A stretch of 64,000 nucleotides of DNA from Armillaria gallica (lineage: Eukaryota; Basidiomycota; Agaricomycetes; Agaricales; Physalacriaceae). The notes beneath the pieces were generated by a model. That model worked only from the letters and a program-made list of their open reading frames with translations, ran no database searches and was not told the origin of the DNA. Shown here piece by piece: positions 35,272 to 47,800 of this stretch. Location: contig JBANDB010000006.1 in assembly GCA_037576215.1 (NCBI GenBank), forward strand, positions 4,464,001 to 4,528,000. Direction: 5' to 3'. Made by a program: the position numbers and the translations under genes. Positions within the stretch are counted from its first letter, which is position 1, and each line of letters starts with the position of its first letter.

Positions 35272-37096
35272 ATGCAGAGACAACGCGGTACGCAGTGTAA
35301 AACCCAATACAATTGCATTGAATAATTTCAGTATCACTGGGAAAGACATCTCTACAATACTATTCAAACCTCTCCAACGTCACTATCACCGCTCCCATTG
35401 AAGACGGCTTGTCGGTCGAAGATATCAAAGTCCCAAATCAACGAGCCTATATGGGTCCAAAGCCCATCATACTATCGTCTCTCGCTGACACCCCCTGCGC
35501 CAGCCTCGGCATTGATGGACTGTTGAAGACGTTGAACAGCACTCTTGGCACCAAATATGACCTCACCCCTTCTCTGTCATCCCTTCTCGAAGCGTACATC
35601 TCGAAAGAATATGACTTCGGCACCGTATATGGTTATCTCCGCCCCATATGGTTTGACTGCGACTTGAACGAGTTCCAAGATTCGCTTCGCACCTCTGAAG
35701 CAGAGGACCTCGAAATACGACAAGAAGTGCTGGTTGATGGCCAGATCACCTTCGAAGGACTGCGCATGGCCCCTAGGCGCGTCTGGGATCTCTTCGGCAA
35801 CAGGGTGGTGCCTTGGTGGGTTGCCTTGCGTACACCATGGGGAATATCACATGCATGGCTGGATGCCAGCCGTCGCAAAAATGTGCTCACTCCCATCAAT
35901 GGGCGTCAATGGCCCGTGCCCATCCCAGAAGATGTCAACCTCGATCTCATCCGTATCGAAATGCTGAATCTCGGAGCAGAGTATGCCTGGCTGGATGTCC
36001 TCTGTTTGAGGCAGGAAGGGGGACAAAATGAGGATCTGCGTGCGGGGGAGTGGATGTTGGATGTACCCAATATCGGAAATGCATATGTCTTGGAAAAGGT
36101 GGTTTGCTACTTCAACGGCCTTGGACGGCCCTTGGAGCGTGGTTTCGATTCCGATAGTGTTCGGAGTTGGTTCAAACGCACGTGGACGTTACAGGAAACG
36201 AGTGAGAATTGGATGTTAGGCGGGGATACGGGCAACGAGATGTTGAATGATGAAGTACGGAAAAGATTCAGGTTGCAACTGTCATCCATAAAATGGGCCA
36301 TGTTGGGTGTGGTTGGCTTGCTATCACTGTTGCAGGATCGCACGTCTGAGAAGGATGTGGATAAAGTTGCAGCACTCACATACTTTTTGGCATTTGACAG
36401 CTCACCGGCACACAATGACACACGACCAACCACATCTACCACTCACAATTTCACAAAGATCGACCCATTTCAAATGATAATTCCATTGGAACAGGTGATC
36501 CAACCTTGACCACAGCGCCGGGATACTCTGAGCTGGAGTCTGCTGAAGATGCCTGGACAGCTCTGGTGAAGGTGATGGACTCGGACCATCGTTCAGAGAT
36601 GCTCTTTTTGTATCATGAACCTGGGCCCGAAAAGAATGCATGGAGACCATCATGGCAGCAGGCTATGAACTGGGATATCCAGGGTGTCTCAGTGGATTCC
36701 AGCAACTTTTTTTCTGGGGATGTTGATTACAATATGGAGACAGGTACCTATTCACACAATGGTTGGTGCATTCAATCGGCACAGGTGCAAGGGCTGGCCA
36801 CACCAGGGGTGGTGCCCCGCAATGGACACTTGATTGTCCAAACCCAGTCCCGGTCCAGAAAGGAGCATCAATACAAAATTTCCGCTGACCATCAATACCC
36901 AATACCAGATGGCGAATATTCATTGCTACTATATGAAACCGAGTCAGATACAAATGGGACTTTATGCGCTGTTGGGAAAAGGCTGCCCAATCAAACATTC
37001 ATAAAGACATCAGTGTTCGGAATCATCGACTGGCCAGAGGATGAAAAGAAGTGGAAGAGTATGGGTGCTAAAAGGTTGCATACTATTCTTGGTTGA
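35272..37096 (+). pseudogene. HET-domain protein, copy C, one frameshift
   Basis: A likely start ATG at 35272 begins an 16-nt exon ending at 35287, followed by an intron (35288-35331, GTACGC...TTTCAG). The main exon then runs open to TGA at about 36507. It encodes RRVWDLFGNRVVPWW, GISHAWLDASRRKNVL, AEYAWLDVLCLRQEGG and SWFKRTWTLQETSENW, which is the HET domain in its usual order. At about 36463-36470 one base is missing relative to copies A and D (CATTTCAAATG against CCAATTCAAACG). This ends the frame in LEQVIQP. The rest of the protein continues in the next frame, 36506-37096, to TGA. Without the lesion the product would be about 595 aa. Either a very young pseudogene or a short isoform ending after the HET domain. 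Confidence 0.8.
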
Positions 37097-37099
37097 AAA

Positions 37100-37260
37100 T
37101 ACTTACACCGAAGTCAATTATAGTTTCTGTATACACTTCGGGAAAGTGTCACTCCTCGCTCCATAAAATGCACCATTTATCGAATACTACTTCTGGTGCT
37201 AAATATGTCCATTCCCTTTGTTCCACCTTGAAATCAGATGAATTAATCTTACAGACTTGA
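37100..37260. repeat. dispersed repeat after HET copy C
   Basis: 37115-37190 matches 12683-12770. 37186-37258 (TCTGGTGCTA, TTCCCTTTGTTC, AATCAGATGAATTAATCTTA) matches 1687-1760. This places 3'-flank sequence of the HET family at two distant sites that have no HET gene beside them. Confidence 0.7.
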
Positions 37261-39418
37261 TAAGTTGTATCTTCAGGGCAAGTAAGTGAATTCCTGGAGT
37301 TTACAGAGGTTGCAAAGAGGCTCAAAAACGGTATCGAGGATGGACTCATGTTCAAGCTCCAGCCTGAGCCTCAGCTCACAGGCCATTCTACATACTCGTG
37401 AGAGGCCATCTCCCGTCATTGTCTTCATCTTCTCTACTCACCCCTTCCAAACCTCGACGGCTAATGTCAACTACATACAGCTGTGTATCATCGAACATAA
37501 CACAAGAATATTCTCTTGGACATCAGTTATATTCTTAAGATTGGGCGAGTTTCCTCCCACTGTTTAGAGGTAGAACTTGGTGGAATCAACAAATACCAAG
37601 CTTCGAGGCGGTGTTTCAAGCTGACATGTCAGCGAAGCAAAGAGGATTATGATACTGTGTATCACCAGATACGTCTATTACCTGGAGATCAACAGCGAAA
37701 CAACAGGATATTAGCAGCACGTCGAGAAGAACGGGGAAGTGGCTGGTATTCTTTCGACGGAACTCAACAGAACATCTCGTTCATCGTCTCTAGCAGAGAA
37801 CAAATCCGACTGGACAAGAACGGTAAAACTTATCTCCGGTACTCCTCTGTAACTGCCATAGCATATACCACGTTGGTCAACAGTATAATCTGTTGCTGGA
37901 TGCACCCTGTAAAACGAGGTTAGAAATAAGAAGAAAACAATGATAACAGTGATTTATACCATCTCGGAGTTCGAGCCATCGCTTCCTCTTCAGCGATGTG
38001 CTAACACAGCATCATGAGACGGTCGTCTAGTCTCACCGGCGACCCTTACCCCCTACTGAACGGCTCTTACTCTCCGTGTACCCTCTTGGCGCCTTCCCTT
38101 ACCACATCCAATGAACTCTGCCGTCCAAAGTGTCATCAGCGAAAACGGCAACCTCGACTGCTCGTCTCCAGTGTACATTCATCATGACCACGTATACGAC
38201 ACGTCGCTCTCCAGCAGAATACGCTTATTGGACATTTGTTCAGGTCACTCGGCAGTATTGAGGTTCGATGTGTAACAAACGACGCCGATGTGGAGATTTG
38301 GGAAGCACTCGAGGAGGCGGAGGCTGAATGACGAAGCAGTGAATGCGGAGATGAAGATAAGTGTTGACTTGGAGAGTAGACGGTTGAGGTAGACATAGTC
38401 GGTCCTTGGGCAAGATTTCTTTCATGATTCCTCTGTCTCTCCCGCGTATGCACCGGTATTGGGATACCACGATCCACGGCTAGTGTTGGGCGAATACCCG
38501 ATGTTGCACATCGGGTATGTAGTGGTAATGCAAGTCAATCTCACCAAGTTCAATACAAGATGGATGCAACAGCGCAGTGAGAATCTCAGATTCGACGGCA
38601 GGGGTATATGATTTTGCTTCGTGTCTGGATGGAAATTATCGAGAGGCGACAGCTTCAAAGTCGCAGAACGCACGGGTGAACGCTGCCGGTGAGTTAGTAG
38701 GAAAATCACAGCAAAAAGGAAGGAACGTAATACTAACGATAACGAATCGACACCCTCCCATCTCCCATCTCCGAACTCCTTCCATGTTCCTAGCATGAAC
38801 ACTTCCGGCTCGCACCACACATCCACTACCGTCTCTACTCCCTTATATACGCCCTTGACGAATCAAAAGCCGTCTCATGCTCCTCTTCAGGGTACTTTGC
38901 GCGATATAGAGAGAAGATGCATATGGGTGCCGACTTTTGTGGAGGACTGGGAGATCGACGTGTGCTGGGGAAACCGGAGGTCGTCAGGTCGTGAGGGCGA
39001 GAGCGTTTTTTCTTAACGTTCTTTCCCATGGTGATGGAGGTAATTGTAAAGAATCGTAGACGGGAAGTCGCGGCATGGAAGTATGGGGAAAAAGGGCGTG
39101 CGCTGTCCATTTTTGTACGAGTCCTTCTTCCCCCCTCAATTCAGTACCACTGTCGGAAACCTAACCCCCCGCGGGACAATACCTCCCAAGCTGAATAGAC
39201 AACATCTCAGAGTTGGAGCTGAACATGGAGGGAAGCGTGCAGGCGGTGAGTTGCTGATGGTGACTCTGTAGATGATGTTATTTAGTACTGAAGAGCCGAT
39301 CAGGGCGCTGGTGGAGCCGTCGAGAAGCACACTTTCTTCCGAGTACGTGTCATCGAAGTCATTCAATGTCCAGCGTCGGATGTGAACCAATTAAAGTGGA
39401 TGTTGGTAACGCCAGCAT
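37261..39418. other. unassigned region between blocks
   Basis: Frames up to 135 codons occur on both strands, for example minus 38826-38422 and 39110-38835, plus 37516-37923. None shows recognised motifs. A minus-strand frame at 39390-39136 with SVLLDGSTSALIGSSVLNNI looks protein-like and may be an exon of an unknown gene. The evidence is too thin to call. Confidence 0.4.
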
Positions 39419-40786
39419 CGGAACGGTTTATCCAAGATGATACATCGGTGGGTCCGGGAACTGGGAAGGGATACAGCATGGAGGATTCTGCATAGCAGTG
39501 ACAGCCGAGCATCACAGCGTCGCCAACATGTTCTTGGACACGGAGTCGTGGCCCGAGCTGGATCAGAAAGCGGAACGCACACGAATAAGCGGGGAGGCGT
39601 CGACGGTCCAGCAGATGTGGCAAATCGACGGTGAACAGAAAAGCCATCTTCGGTTTGATATGAGTATGACGATGATGAAGGTCTATAATGAATGAGTGTG
39701 AGATGTAGAAAGCAATACGAAGCTAACGCACTAGATCAAAACGATGCTCCGACACCAATAGTCACCAGTTCTCCCGCTTGCACTATCATTTGCCCATACC
39801 TTGCCGGACTGCCACTGACGTGGCTGAGAGGTGGAGTCGCTGTAGCTATGACCGGCGTGCGCTTTATGAATCAAGTTAGCCAGTCCCTTCGTCGTCATTC
39901 AAATCTCCGATCCTTGCAATCGCATTGGAGGTTCAAATATTCAAGATGTATATGCAACGTCACTGCTGTATACGTTTCTGCGATGGCTGCCCAGTATGCA
40001 AGGGCACGAACTAGTGCAGGAAACAGCGAAGAATCGAATGGCGTGCCAACATTCTTGAATCCGGCATCAAAGGAGCAAAGTCGTGATGGTCAGAGAAATC
40101 GATAGTTCGGCAGGTAAATGGCAGGGAGCCAATCAACGTCTTTCCCCAGCACCATGTACGCCAACACCTGTCCGCTCATCCACGCATGGACCATTGCCTC
40201 GTCTGAATAGCCCACCGCGATCCACTCTCTTCCCTCTGACCTGCTCGACACCTTTGAGCATCCGCGGAGATGGCTATGCCTTCTTCACGCGCTCTCTCAA
40301 AGTGGTCATTATCGTTAGCTGACTCAGCTCCCCGCCATTTCCGACACATGCAGCCAGCGTCGCACCAAGGTAAACCGATTCGAAACTCGATTTGATGGCC
40401 ATCAGCGCATCCCACAGCATCAACGAAGGACGGAGTGCCAATCTCATTACCACCGCCAAACATAAACTGAGAGTGCGATCTCTCACTGAGTCGCGCAGAG
40501 TCAGGCGGCTGCTTGGCGAGGTAGTCCCATCGATTGTCGGATGCGCCTGGGTATAGCACAAGCGACCGTACCATCGTCCAAGCCTGTTCTAGCGTGCTGT
40601 GCGGTCATATGGCCACGCTAGAACGAAAATTTTCCGCATCGGCGCGAGGAGGTGGGACATCCATCGGTTGGTACTGTAGGCAATATGTTTGGAGTGGATG
40701 TCACCGCGGGGTGTGTGTATGATGTTGTCGTGATGAAAAGACAGGGATATGCGCGATCTTGAGGAGCCTTGAGGGGGTTCTTGTGA
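39419..40786. repeat. tandem duplication, unit 1 (1368 bp)
   Basis: The unit runs from CGGAACGGTTTATCC to GGGGTTCTTGTGA and is followed directly by unit 2. It contains a 200-bp unassigned coding-like segment, the shared DAO 3' flank, and the C-terminal part of a DAO gene on the minus strand. It differs from unit 2 by scattered single-base changes and by an 11-bp loss near 40570 (unit 2 keeps GAGCCATCCATC). Confidence 0.95.
40090..40786 (-). pseudogene. DAO-type oxidoreductase, copy c (C-terminal, in tandem unit 1)
   Basis: On the minus strand this reads LYPGASDNRWDYLAKQPPDS, then SQFMFGGGNEIGTPSFVDAV, CVGNGGELS in a shifted frame, and the C-terminal WSMRG region near 40180. Compared with copy e it keeps the last 40 percent of the protein in at least two frames. 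The 5' part is replaced by the tandem junction at 40786. Confidence 0.75.
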
Positions 40787-41935
40787 CGGAACGGTTTATC
40801 CAAGATGATACATCGGTGGGTCCGGGCACTGGGAAGGGATACAGCATGGAGGATTCTGCATAGCGGTGACAGCCGAGCATCACAGCGTCGCCAACATGTT
40901 CTTGGACACGGAGTCGTGGCCCGAGCTGGATCAGAAAGCGGAACGCACACGAATAAGCGGGGAGGCGTCGACGGTCCAGCAGATGTGGCGAATCGACGGT
41001 GAACAGAAAAGCCATCTTCGGTTTGATATGAGTATGACGATGTTGAAGGTCTATAATGAATGGGTGTGAGATGTAGAAAGTAATACGAAGCTAACGCACT
41101 AGATCAAAACGATGCTCCGACACCAATAGTCACCAGTTCTCCCGCTTGCACTATCATTTGCCCATACCTTGCCGGACTGCCACTGACGTGGCTGAGAGGT
41201 GGAGTCGCTGTAGCTATGACCGGCGTGCGCTTTATGAATCAAGTTAGCCAGTCCCTTCGTCGTCATTCAAATCTCCGATCCTTGCAATCGCATTGGAGGT
41301 TCAAATATTCAAGATGTATATGCAACGTCACTGCTGTATACGTTTCTGCGATGGCTGCCCAGTATGCAAGGGCACGAACCAGTGCAGGAAACAGCGAAGA
41401 ATCGAATGGCGTGCCAACATTCTTGAATCCGGCATCAAAGGAGCAAAGTCGTGATGGTCAGAGAAATCGATAGTTCGGCAGGTAAATGGCAGGGAGCCAA
41501 TCAACGTCTTTCTCCAGCACCATGTACGCCAACACCTGTCCGCTCATCCACGCATGGACCATTGCCTCGCCTGAATAGCCCACCGCGATCCACTCTCTTC
41601 CCTCTGACCTGCTCGACACCTTTGAGCATCCGCGGAGATGGCCATGCCTTCTTCACGCGCTCTCTCGTCGATTGTCAGATGCGCCTGGGTATAGGACGAG
41701 CGACCGTGTACCGAGCCATCCATCGTCCAAGCCTGTTCCAGCGCGCTGTGCGGCCATATGGCCACGCTAGAACGATCTTTTCCCGCATCGGCGCGAGGAG
41801 GTGGGACGTCCATCGGTTGGTACTGTGGGCGATATGTTTGGAGTGGATGTCACCGCGGGGTGTGTGTATGATGTTGTCGTGATGAAAAGACAGGGATATG
41901 CGCGATCTTGAGGAGCCTTGAGGGGGTTCTTGTGA
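40787..41935. repeat. tandem duplication, unit 2 (1149 bp, internal deletion)
   Basis: This matches unit 1 at close to 98-99 percent by eye. It lacks about 230 bp equivalent to 40299-40529; the junction reads CTCTCTCGTCGATTGTC. After 41935 the ancestral DAO sequence continues (GAGCCGGTATGGATGCATC), which shows that the duplication interrupted one DAO copy. Confidence 0.95.
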
Positions 41936-42060
41936 CGAGCCGGTATGGATGCATCGTACTATCCGTCATCGAGCTGACCCTGCACACCCCATCCGCGAGC
42001 TGTAATCTTCAAACCGCGCGGTAATGTCAACAGCTGGTCTTGCCACGAGTAACCTCGCGT
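41455..42060 (-). pseudogene. DAO-type oxidoreductase, copy d (in tandem unit 2 and beyond)
   Basis: The minus-strand pieces are LYPGA-type text near 41690, MREKIVLAWPYG-like text at 41740-41790, HTPRGDIHSKHI-like text at 41810-41870, and DGVCRVSSMTDSTMHPYRLV-like text at 41940-42005. They sit in different frames. The 230-bp deletion removes the flavin-contact segment FMFGGG. Together with copy c it represents one DAO gene split by the tandem duplication. Confidence 0.75.
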
Positions 42061-42204
42061 ACCTGGATTCAGGCTTAGTGGAAATCGGCATAACAATGAA
42101 TTATACATACCAGCTCAGCGTTGTACAGTATAGCATTGCTTGTCGAGCTATAGAGCTACATAGGTTTTGAGAAGTGAGAAATACTGATAGCGATGACAAT
42201 CAAG
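42061..42204. other. spacer between DAO copy d and ASA1 copy ii
   Basis: This short divergent spacer has near-identical sequence downstream of DAO copy e (about 55640-55740): TACCTGGATTCAGGCTTAGT and ATACCAGCTCAGC are shared. Confidence 0.6.
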
Positions 42205-43040
42205 CGAAGTGAAATCGGAAAGATCGGCGGAAATGTCCGAACCTTTATTACCACCACGTTATATCCTTCGGTCCCATTCTTCTGGTGTGACTACCCTCTT
42301 CATCTTCCTGGACAACGAGCGACTTTACTCTGGAGACGGTTCCGGACTCGTCGTATCGATGTCGACGCGTGCATTGCATCCTATATCCGCCCACAACGAC
42401 GAATTACTTAGTGTACAGCAGTGGGGAGCAAACATTATCATGTACGTCACTTTCGGTATCGTTGGAAGCACAATTTACACTAAAGGATGCAGGCAAGGCC
42501 GAGATAATGAGCTCGCTCCACGTATGGCTTCGCGTCAAAGGAATCGGAGGATCAGCAGCTCTATCTGAATCGCCCGCTGGTACTCGATGGATGTAGATTT
42601 CCTGAACCGTTTTCGTTGATTCCGAACGACAACGCAAGAAGCCCGTCGTCCAAGGATCAATTCTCGAGGTATGCCAGTGGTTCTGTTCACCTGGAATAGA
42701 TATTTACAGTCACTCAGGCTGATATTTGGTCCCTGCCGTCTTGCAGTCGAGCTCACGCTACGATAGGGAAGTAAGAAACCAACGGCTTCATCCTTTCCAC
42801 GGACGTGCGCGGGAATCAGGCTGCTGGTAATTGATTTTCGCTGTGTGCCCCAGCCCTACTCATTTATATACAGGTATTATAATCATCCGTGAAAAGGAAC
42901 TGTCGCGATCCGTGACAGTAGCAGGGTTTGCGCTGTAGGTGGATGGGACGGATGGTATGACATCTTCTTTCGCCTGCCTTTTCTTTCCTACGTATTTCTG
43001 CAGAATTCGTCTCTATTCCACGATATCATTTAAACTTACG
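42205..43040 (+). pseudogene. ASA1: ASA1 (ASTRA-associated WD40 protein) fragment, copy ii
   Basis: This is the best preserved first exon. An ATG at 42233 starts MSEPLLPPRYILRSHSSGV, then LYSGDGSGLVVSMSTRALHP and AHNDELLSVQQWGANII, ending at a GTACGT donor at 42442. This is the expected first WD40 blade. The second exon reads GRDNE but is shifted by an insertion, so LHVWLRVKGIGGSAALSES lies in another frame and ends at TAG in the text that should read MDVNSLNFCRFS. The block continues, without coding potential, to about 43040, where a long match with 58250-58570 ends. It is dead after about 80 residues. Confidence 0.75.
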
Positions 43041-44825
43041 GTTCACGGCTTTCGCTTGGAGGTATCAATTTGGGTTCTTTACAGTAAATAGGACACTATC
43101 GTTCGCAAACTATTTCTTTATTCGTTATCTCAGGCTCTGTAAACGATACGGATATGGGCTCGGACTCTGCCCTTCGACACGCCTAGTACGCCTCTCGCTC
43201 ATTACAAAATAACGAAGCCCCTTGAACTGGTAATCCCGCTTCGCCATCTCCCAAGGCTCCACGCTGAGCATCAAGCTCAACGGCTGGTCTTGAGTATATC
43301 AAAGGTAAGCAAATGGTTTGACTTTGTTGGCGGCTAGTAAATCGATATTTTCTCTAGGTCTAGTATTGTGCTCCAATGCCGGGTATCAGTCTCGGTTTTT
43401 ACACGGTAAGCCGGGTATTCTCTATTCAAGCCAAGCCAAGTCTTAGTTCCCTATTTCAGCCTCTATACACAAGAATGCACAAGACGGCTATGGGCGAAGA
43501 CACGGCGTCTCGGGGACCGCATCATGATAGAGGCCGGTTCCAAGTATGTTTCCTTTCTCATTTCCCTTTTGCTCGCTTATAGACTACTTGTTCATAGTCT
43601 TGCACTCGTCGAAAGCGCGGAGTACGACGGCGACACGCAGTATGGCCTCGGCCGGACCCGATACGACGTGCGTAGATGGGCGTGTGGGAGTTTACTGAGT
43701 ACAAAGGGTATCCATTGACTGCAAAGGTGGCTATGATTGACGACACGGCTTTTCGTGGAGGTTCTAGGTGTGTTTCCTTACTCGGTCTCCTCTGACTTTT
43801 CTCAGAGAATACTTTTTTATGCTAAGATTTCAGTTCTCATACACAGAGCACGACGACGACGACACGACACAACACGCCTTACGACTTCATCCACATTCAC
43901 TAGGAGATGCGTGGATGAGCGTATAGGTATTGCTGGGGGCATTTGATTGACTGCAAAGGCGGTGGTACGGCTATAGCAAGGATTTGTTATCGTTTTCTCC
44001 GAGTCCTTCGTTTGGTTGACTTGCGGTTGCTTAGAAGTATACACTGCGTATATCTCATGTAATAGGTACGTGCCTTTGACTTTAAACTTGGCGGAAACAC
44101 TAACTACAGCTGCGCAAACGATAATACGTATACCTGCTTCTTCGCTAAAAGTTAAAATTTCGAATTCTTGTTCGAGGGTACGGCGACTGAGAACTAGTTC
44201 ATGAATGGCGAGATTGTGCTGTTAATGGATAGTTAACAATCTAAACAAATATTTGACTGCCCGGCACCGTATAATTGAAGAATCCCTCCTCGAGACGGCG
44301 ATGCGAACGCGATCATAAAGCTTGTGGTAAGGTCTCTTCCATTTCAAGATGAACAGCAGACTAAATAACAATTGAAAAAGCGTGCATTGTTTTACTACAT
44401 TATTACAAAGTAAAGTACCCGGTAGATAGTCGTAAGCGTGAGACGAGCCAGAGAGTCAGAAAGCATCCCACGTGGGTACATGCTCTGTCGACACGCAACT
44501 CTGTGGCCGATTGCCTTACCACCGACTAACTCTATCAACCAAAAAAATAAAACCTGACTCGGACTCAAGCCAGATTTTCGTTGAGGACGTACCTGTGCAT
44601 CTTGTGATGACGAGGATGCAGAGGATATGAGGACAAGGGAGGATAGCGGAGGGACCTGCGCGGCGTCGATGGTATTTTGCTTTCACAGCTTCTGTTTCTC
44701 ACACCCAACCATGGTGCCTCACGACAGCCACAAGGCGTGTTATTTCCCTGATTCACTCCTTCGACCTCAGTGCCACGCCAGACACTTTTCACTCCTACCT
44801 CTCCACCCCATCTTTCATCTAATAC
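43041..44825. other. upstream region of the F-box/TRANK gene
   Basis: No gene is supported. Two diverged copies of a short segment lie at about 43490-43605 and 43725-43810 (GACACGGC, then GTTCCAAGTATGTTTCCTT or GTTCTAGGTGTGTTTCCTT). A CGACGACGACACGACACAAC stretch lies near 43850. The last 200 bases before 44826 are pyrimidine-rich (CTTTTCACTCCTACCTCTCC), as is common upstream of fungal starts. Confidence 0.45.
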
Positions 44826-47800
44826 ATGGCAGACTTAATCGCTGACAATCCAGTCACGGCAGTGCTCAACAATGCCGACCTACTTGGTTTCATTTGTAAG
44901 GATCTTTGGGATATCGAACAAGCGCTCGGTAGTCTTGTGGATGGAATACGCGTCCATTCTCTCTATTCTCTGGCGCTGACATGCCATGCCATCTCTGAAA
45001 CAGCGCTTGATTGCCTCTGGCACGAAATATGTGGGATGAAACCGCTCTTGTATATCTTTCCTCGTGGCCTCTCACCGGATAATAATCAATGGGTATGTCG
45101 CCCTCCACTTTTACTTAAAACCGGTCCTGATGCTTGCAGATACTCCCCGATATCATATCGGATGATACATGGGTTCGATTCGAACGGTACTCACGTCGCG
45201 TCCGTTCCATCACTCTTGACGCACAGTTGCGCACTGTCCACTCTTCCACTATATTCCTGCGCCTTGCTGGGAGACAGGATCCTCTCTTCCCCAACTTACA
45301 GAAACTCCGTGTCGACTTGAGCTTCGCCGCCGATCCGTCAATACTTCTCTTTTTGGCCAGCCCTCGCCTGGACGACGTTAACGTTGTTTTTCCTTCCAAT
45401 GCAGAGGCTGTTATGGCCTCCACCTCTGTATGTACAGTCGGCCGTAAGCTACCGATGCTTCATTCACTCACCATATCGTGCGTGCAACACGGAGGCCACA
45501 GGCCTCGACCTTTAGGAACGATATGCCCCTTCACCAACTTTTCCGGTCTTCGTAGGCTGTGTAGACTAAAGATTGACTCGCATTCCGCCGACGTCAACTT
45601 TCTAGTTCAGCTTTCCTCATTTCCGGACCTTGCACACCTCCAGATTGTCGTTTTCCAAAGCCCCCTCACTCACAGCCAGCAGACCCATGATGGATTCCGA
45701 TCCCTCGTATCGTTGCACATCACAGCTCACGTTTCATCAATGCCTCATATTCTTCGGCTGATTCACCCGGGATCTCTGACTTCCCTAACATATATTGATG
45801 ACTATAGCCAGTCTTATAACCAGATCAGAGAGTTTATGCAAGATTTCCACACAGAGATCGTTTCACGAATTCCTTCTCTTCAGACTCTGTCCTTGAATTA
45901 TCGGAAATATCGCGGACAATTAGATCAGCAATACTGGGAATCTACACGAGCCGTCTTCGAACCTCTCTGCGGCCTTTGTAAACTCCAGGAATTCACTTAC
46001 AATGCCATGCTCGCCCTAGAGACCAACACCGTCGAGCGTCTCCTCGCACCTGCATGGCCAGAGATCAGAGTCTTTAATATCCCACTTGTCCAGGGACCTT
46101 GTCCGACTTACGAAGTGTTATGCACACTAGCAAAATGTTATCCTCATCTGAGCGAGCTGTCCATGCCCTTCGCATTTCCCAGTGACGACTCCCCGCTCCG
46201 GAATGATCATGGCCCGTTTTCTCATAAATTACGCTTTTTCGCGTCTCCCAATACGAGTGTTTCACGCTTTGCAAGCGTAGCACGTTATCTGGATGGCATG
46301 TTCCCTTTCCTTGTTTCGATTAGTGGAGGGCAAGGGTGGGATCAAGTTGAATCTATTGTCCTGGAGACATGTCAACCGGTGCGCAGAGATCAGGAGATGA
46401 GAAGGAAGCCGGCTGAGCATCTTCCGCACGTTCGTGGTGATACCGCACTTGCGGAATTATTAGAGAAGGAAGGACGACTCGGCGAAGCTGCTGAGCTACA
46501 TTATTCTAAGGGCCGCAAAGAAGAAGCCATCGAACTGTTCCTTCGCGAAGCAGAAAAAAAAAGTGCTTTGTGTCGTGCTCAGGAATGTATCCTCGAAGAA
46601 CTTTGGCGCAGGATATCTTTTGGCGTGGACTCTCATGCTATACGCTCAGACCCTGCCTTGTCGCGGTTGGTGCGCTTTGCTTTGCGTCTTGATACCACTT
46701 TCATAGAGCGGACCAAAGCTGCTGAAGTACGTTTCAATTACATGTCTTACCCACCACTGCTTACTGAGGTGCGTTTTCAGCTGTTCATGTTCACTTCCAT
46801 TTTTCAGGATCAGGCATCTCGACTGCGTGAGCTGGCATTGGAATTTCACAAGATGGGCCATAGTTCCGCGGCTCTGCTATGCCTTGATCAATACTTTGCT
46901 CAGACTTTTCGAATTCAGGATATGGTTCTTGTTGATGCCGTTGAAGAGCTTAACCTGTTCTATATCTACGCGAACCTACTTTCCACTGCGGCATACCGAA
47001 CAGACCCATGTGAAGACACAGCGACTGCCACATTGTTCGGTTTCCAACGAATCACCGAGAACAGGTTCCTCGTACCCCAAAACACATGGTTACACACGAC
47101 GGCTCTTGAAGTTGAACATCCTCAACTCGGGAGCATGACCAGTGATTCTGACAGTGACTTCACTCTTTCGGCGTCGAAACTGCGTGTCATATTTCAGCAC
47201 GTTCTTGGATTACGTCTCCAGCAGAGGATCATTGCTGAAAATGACGAATGTGCGAGAAGCAAGGCTTTTCAGCCTTGCCTGGTTTTTGCTGTATCTGGGG
47301 TTTGTCGACGGCCTGATTGTCCGGAAGCTCATGTATCACCCTCTGTGGTAAATACTGAGTACTATAACATGCGCGTCCGCTTGCACCTGCAACAGATCTT
47401 GATTTTGCAGTCATTCAGGGAGAATTCTCATCAAGAGGTAGAAAGAAGAGGTACCAAGTATGTCGTCATATAATTCTCTGACGACGTCGGTTCATTTTTG
47501 CGATAGATTCTGGCTTAACCGTCTTTACGAGGCTCTTTATCCGCCTCACCATGCATTCGGTTCTATCTCCGATCTCGCTCTTTCTACAATTCCTGAGACT
47601 GTCAAAGCATTGAATGTTGTTAAAGATTGGGTGCAAACACTTGTTTACCAACGGGTATTTCTCCCCAGTACAAATTTCCTCACGGATGTCATGCGGACGA
47701 CCACTTTGGCTCTCACGTTTGATCGAAGTCAAGCGAGTTATCTTAGAAACGCGGCATATTTTAGAGTGCCCACTCCACATATGTATATCCGTCGTGGTGG

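Larger units (their letters stand above)
33840..37096. repeat. DAO-HET duplicated segment, copy 1
   Basis: This segment and 61128-64000 are collinear over nearly 3 kb. Both have a leader, a 3'-truncated plus-strand DAO pseudogene, a shared approximately 350-bp linker (GTGACACACAC, CATTCTAGGTAGAACCTTGT, GTATACATCTAGTAGTAA) and a HET gene. Divergence is moderate in the DAO part and lower in the HET part. Confidence 0.85.

Noticed and set aside
39498..39695. Repeated 65-67-codon frames at 39498 and 40866 as a conserved small protein
   Set aside because: Their similarity is explained by the near-identical tandem DNA units; no third homologue or motif supports coding.
42209..42568. 119-codon plus-strand frame as an independent gene
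   Set aside because: It is the first exon of the ASA1 fragment read through the intron; its second half is intron and frame-shifted second-exon text.
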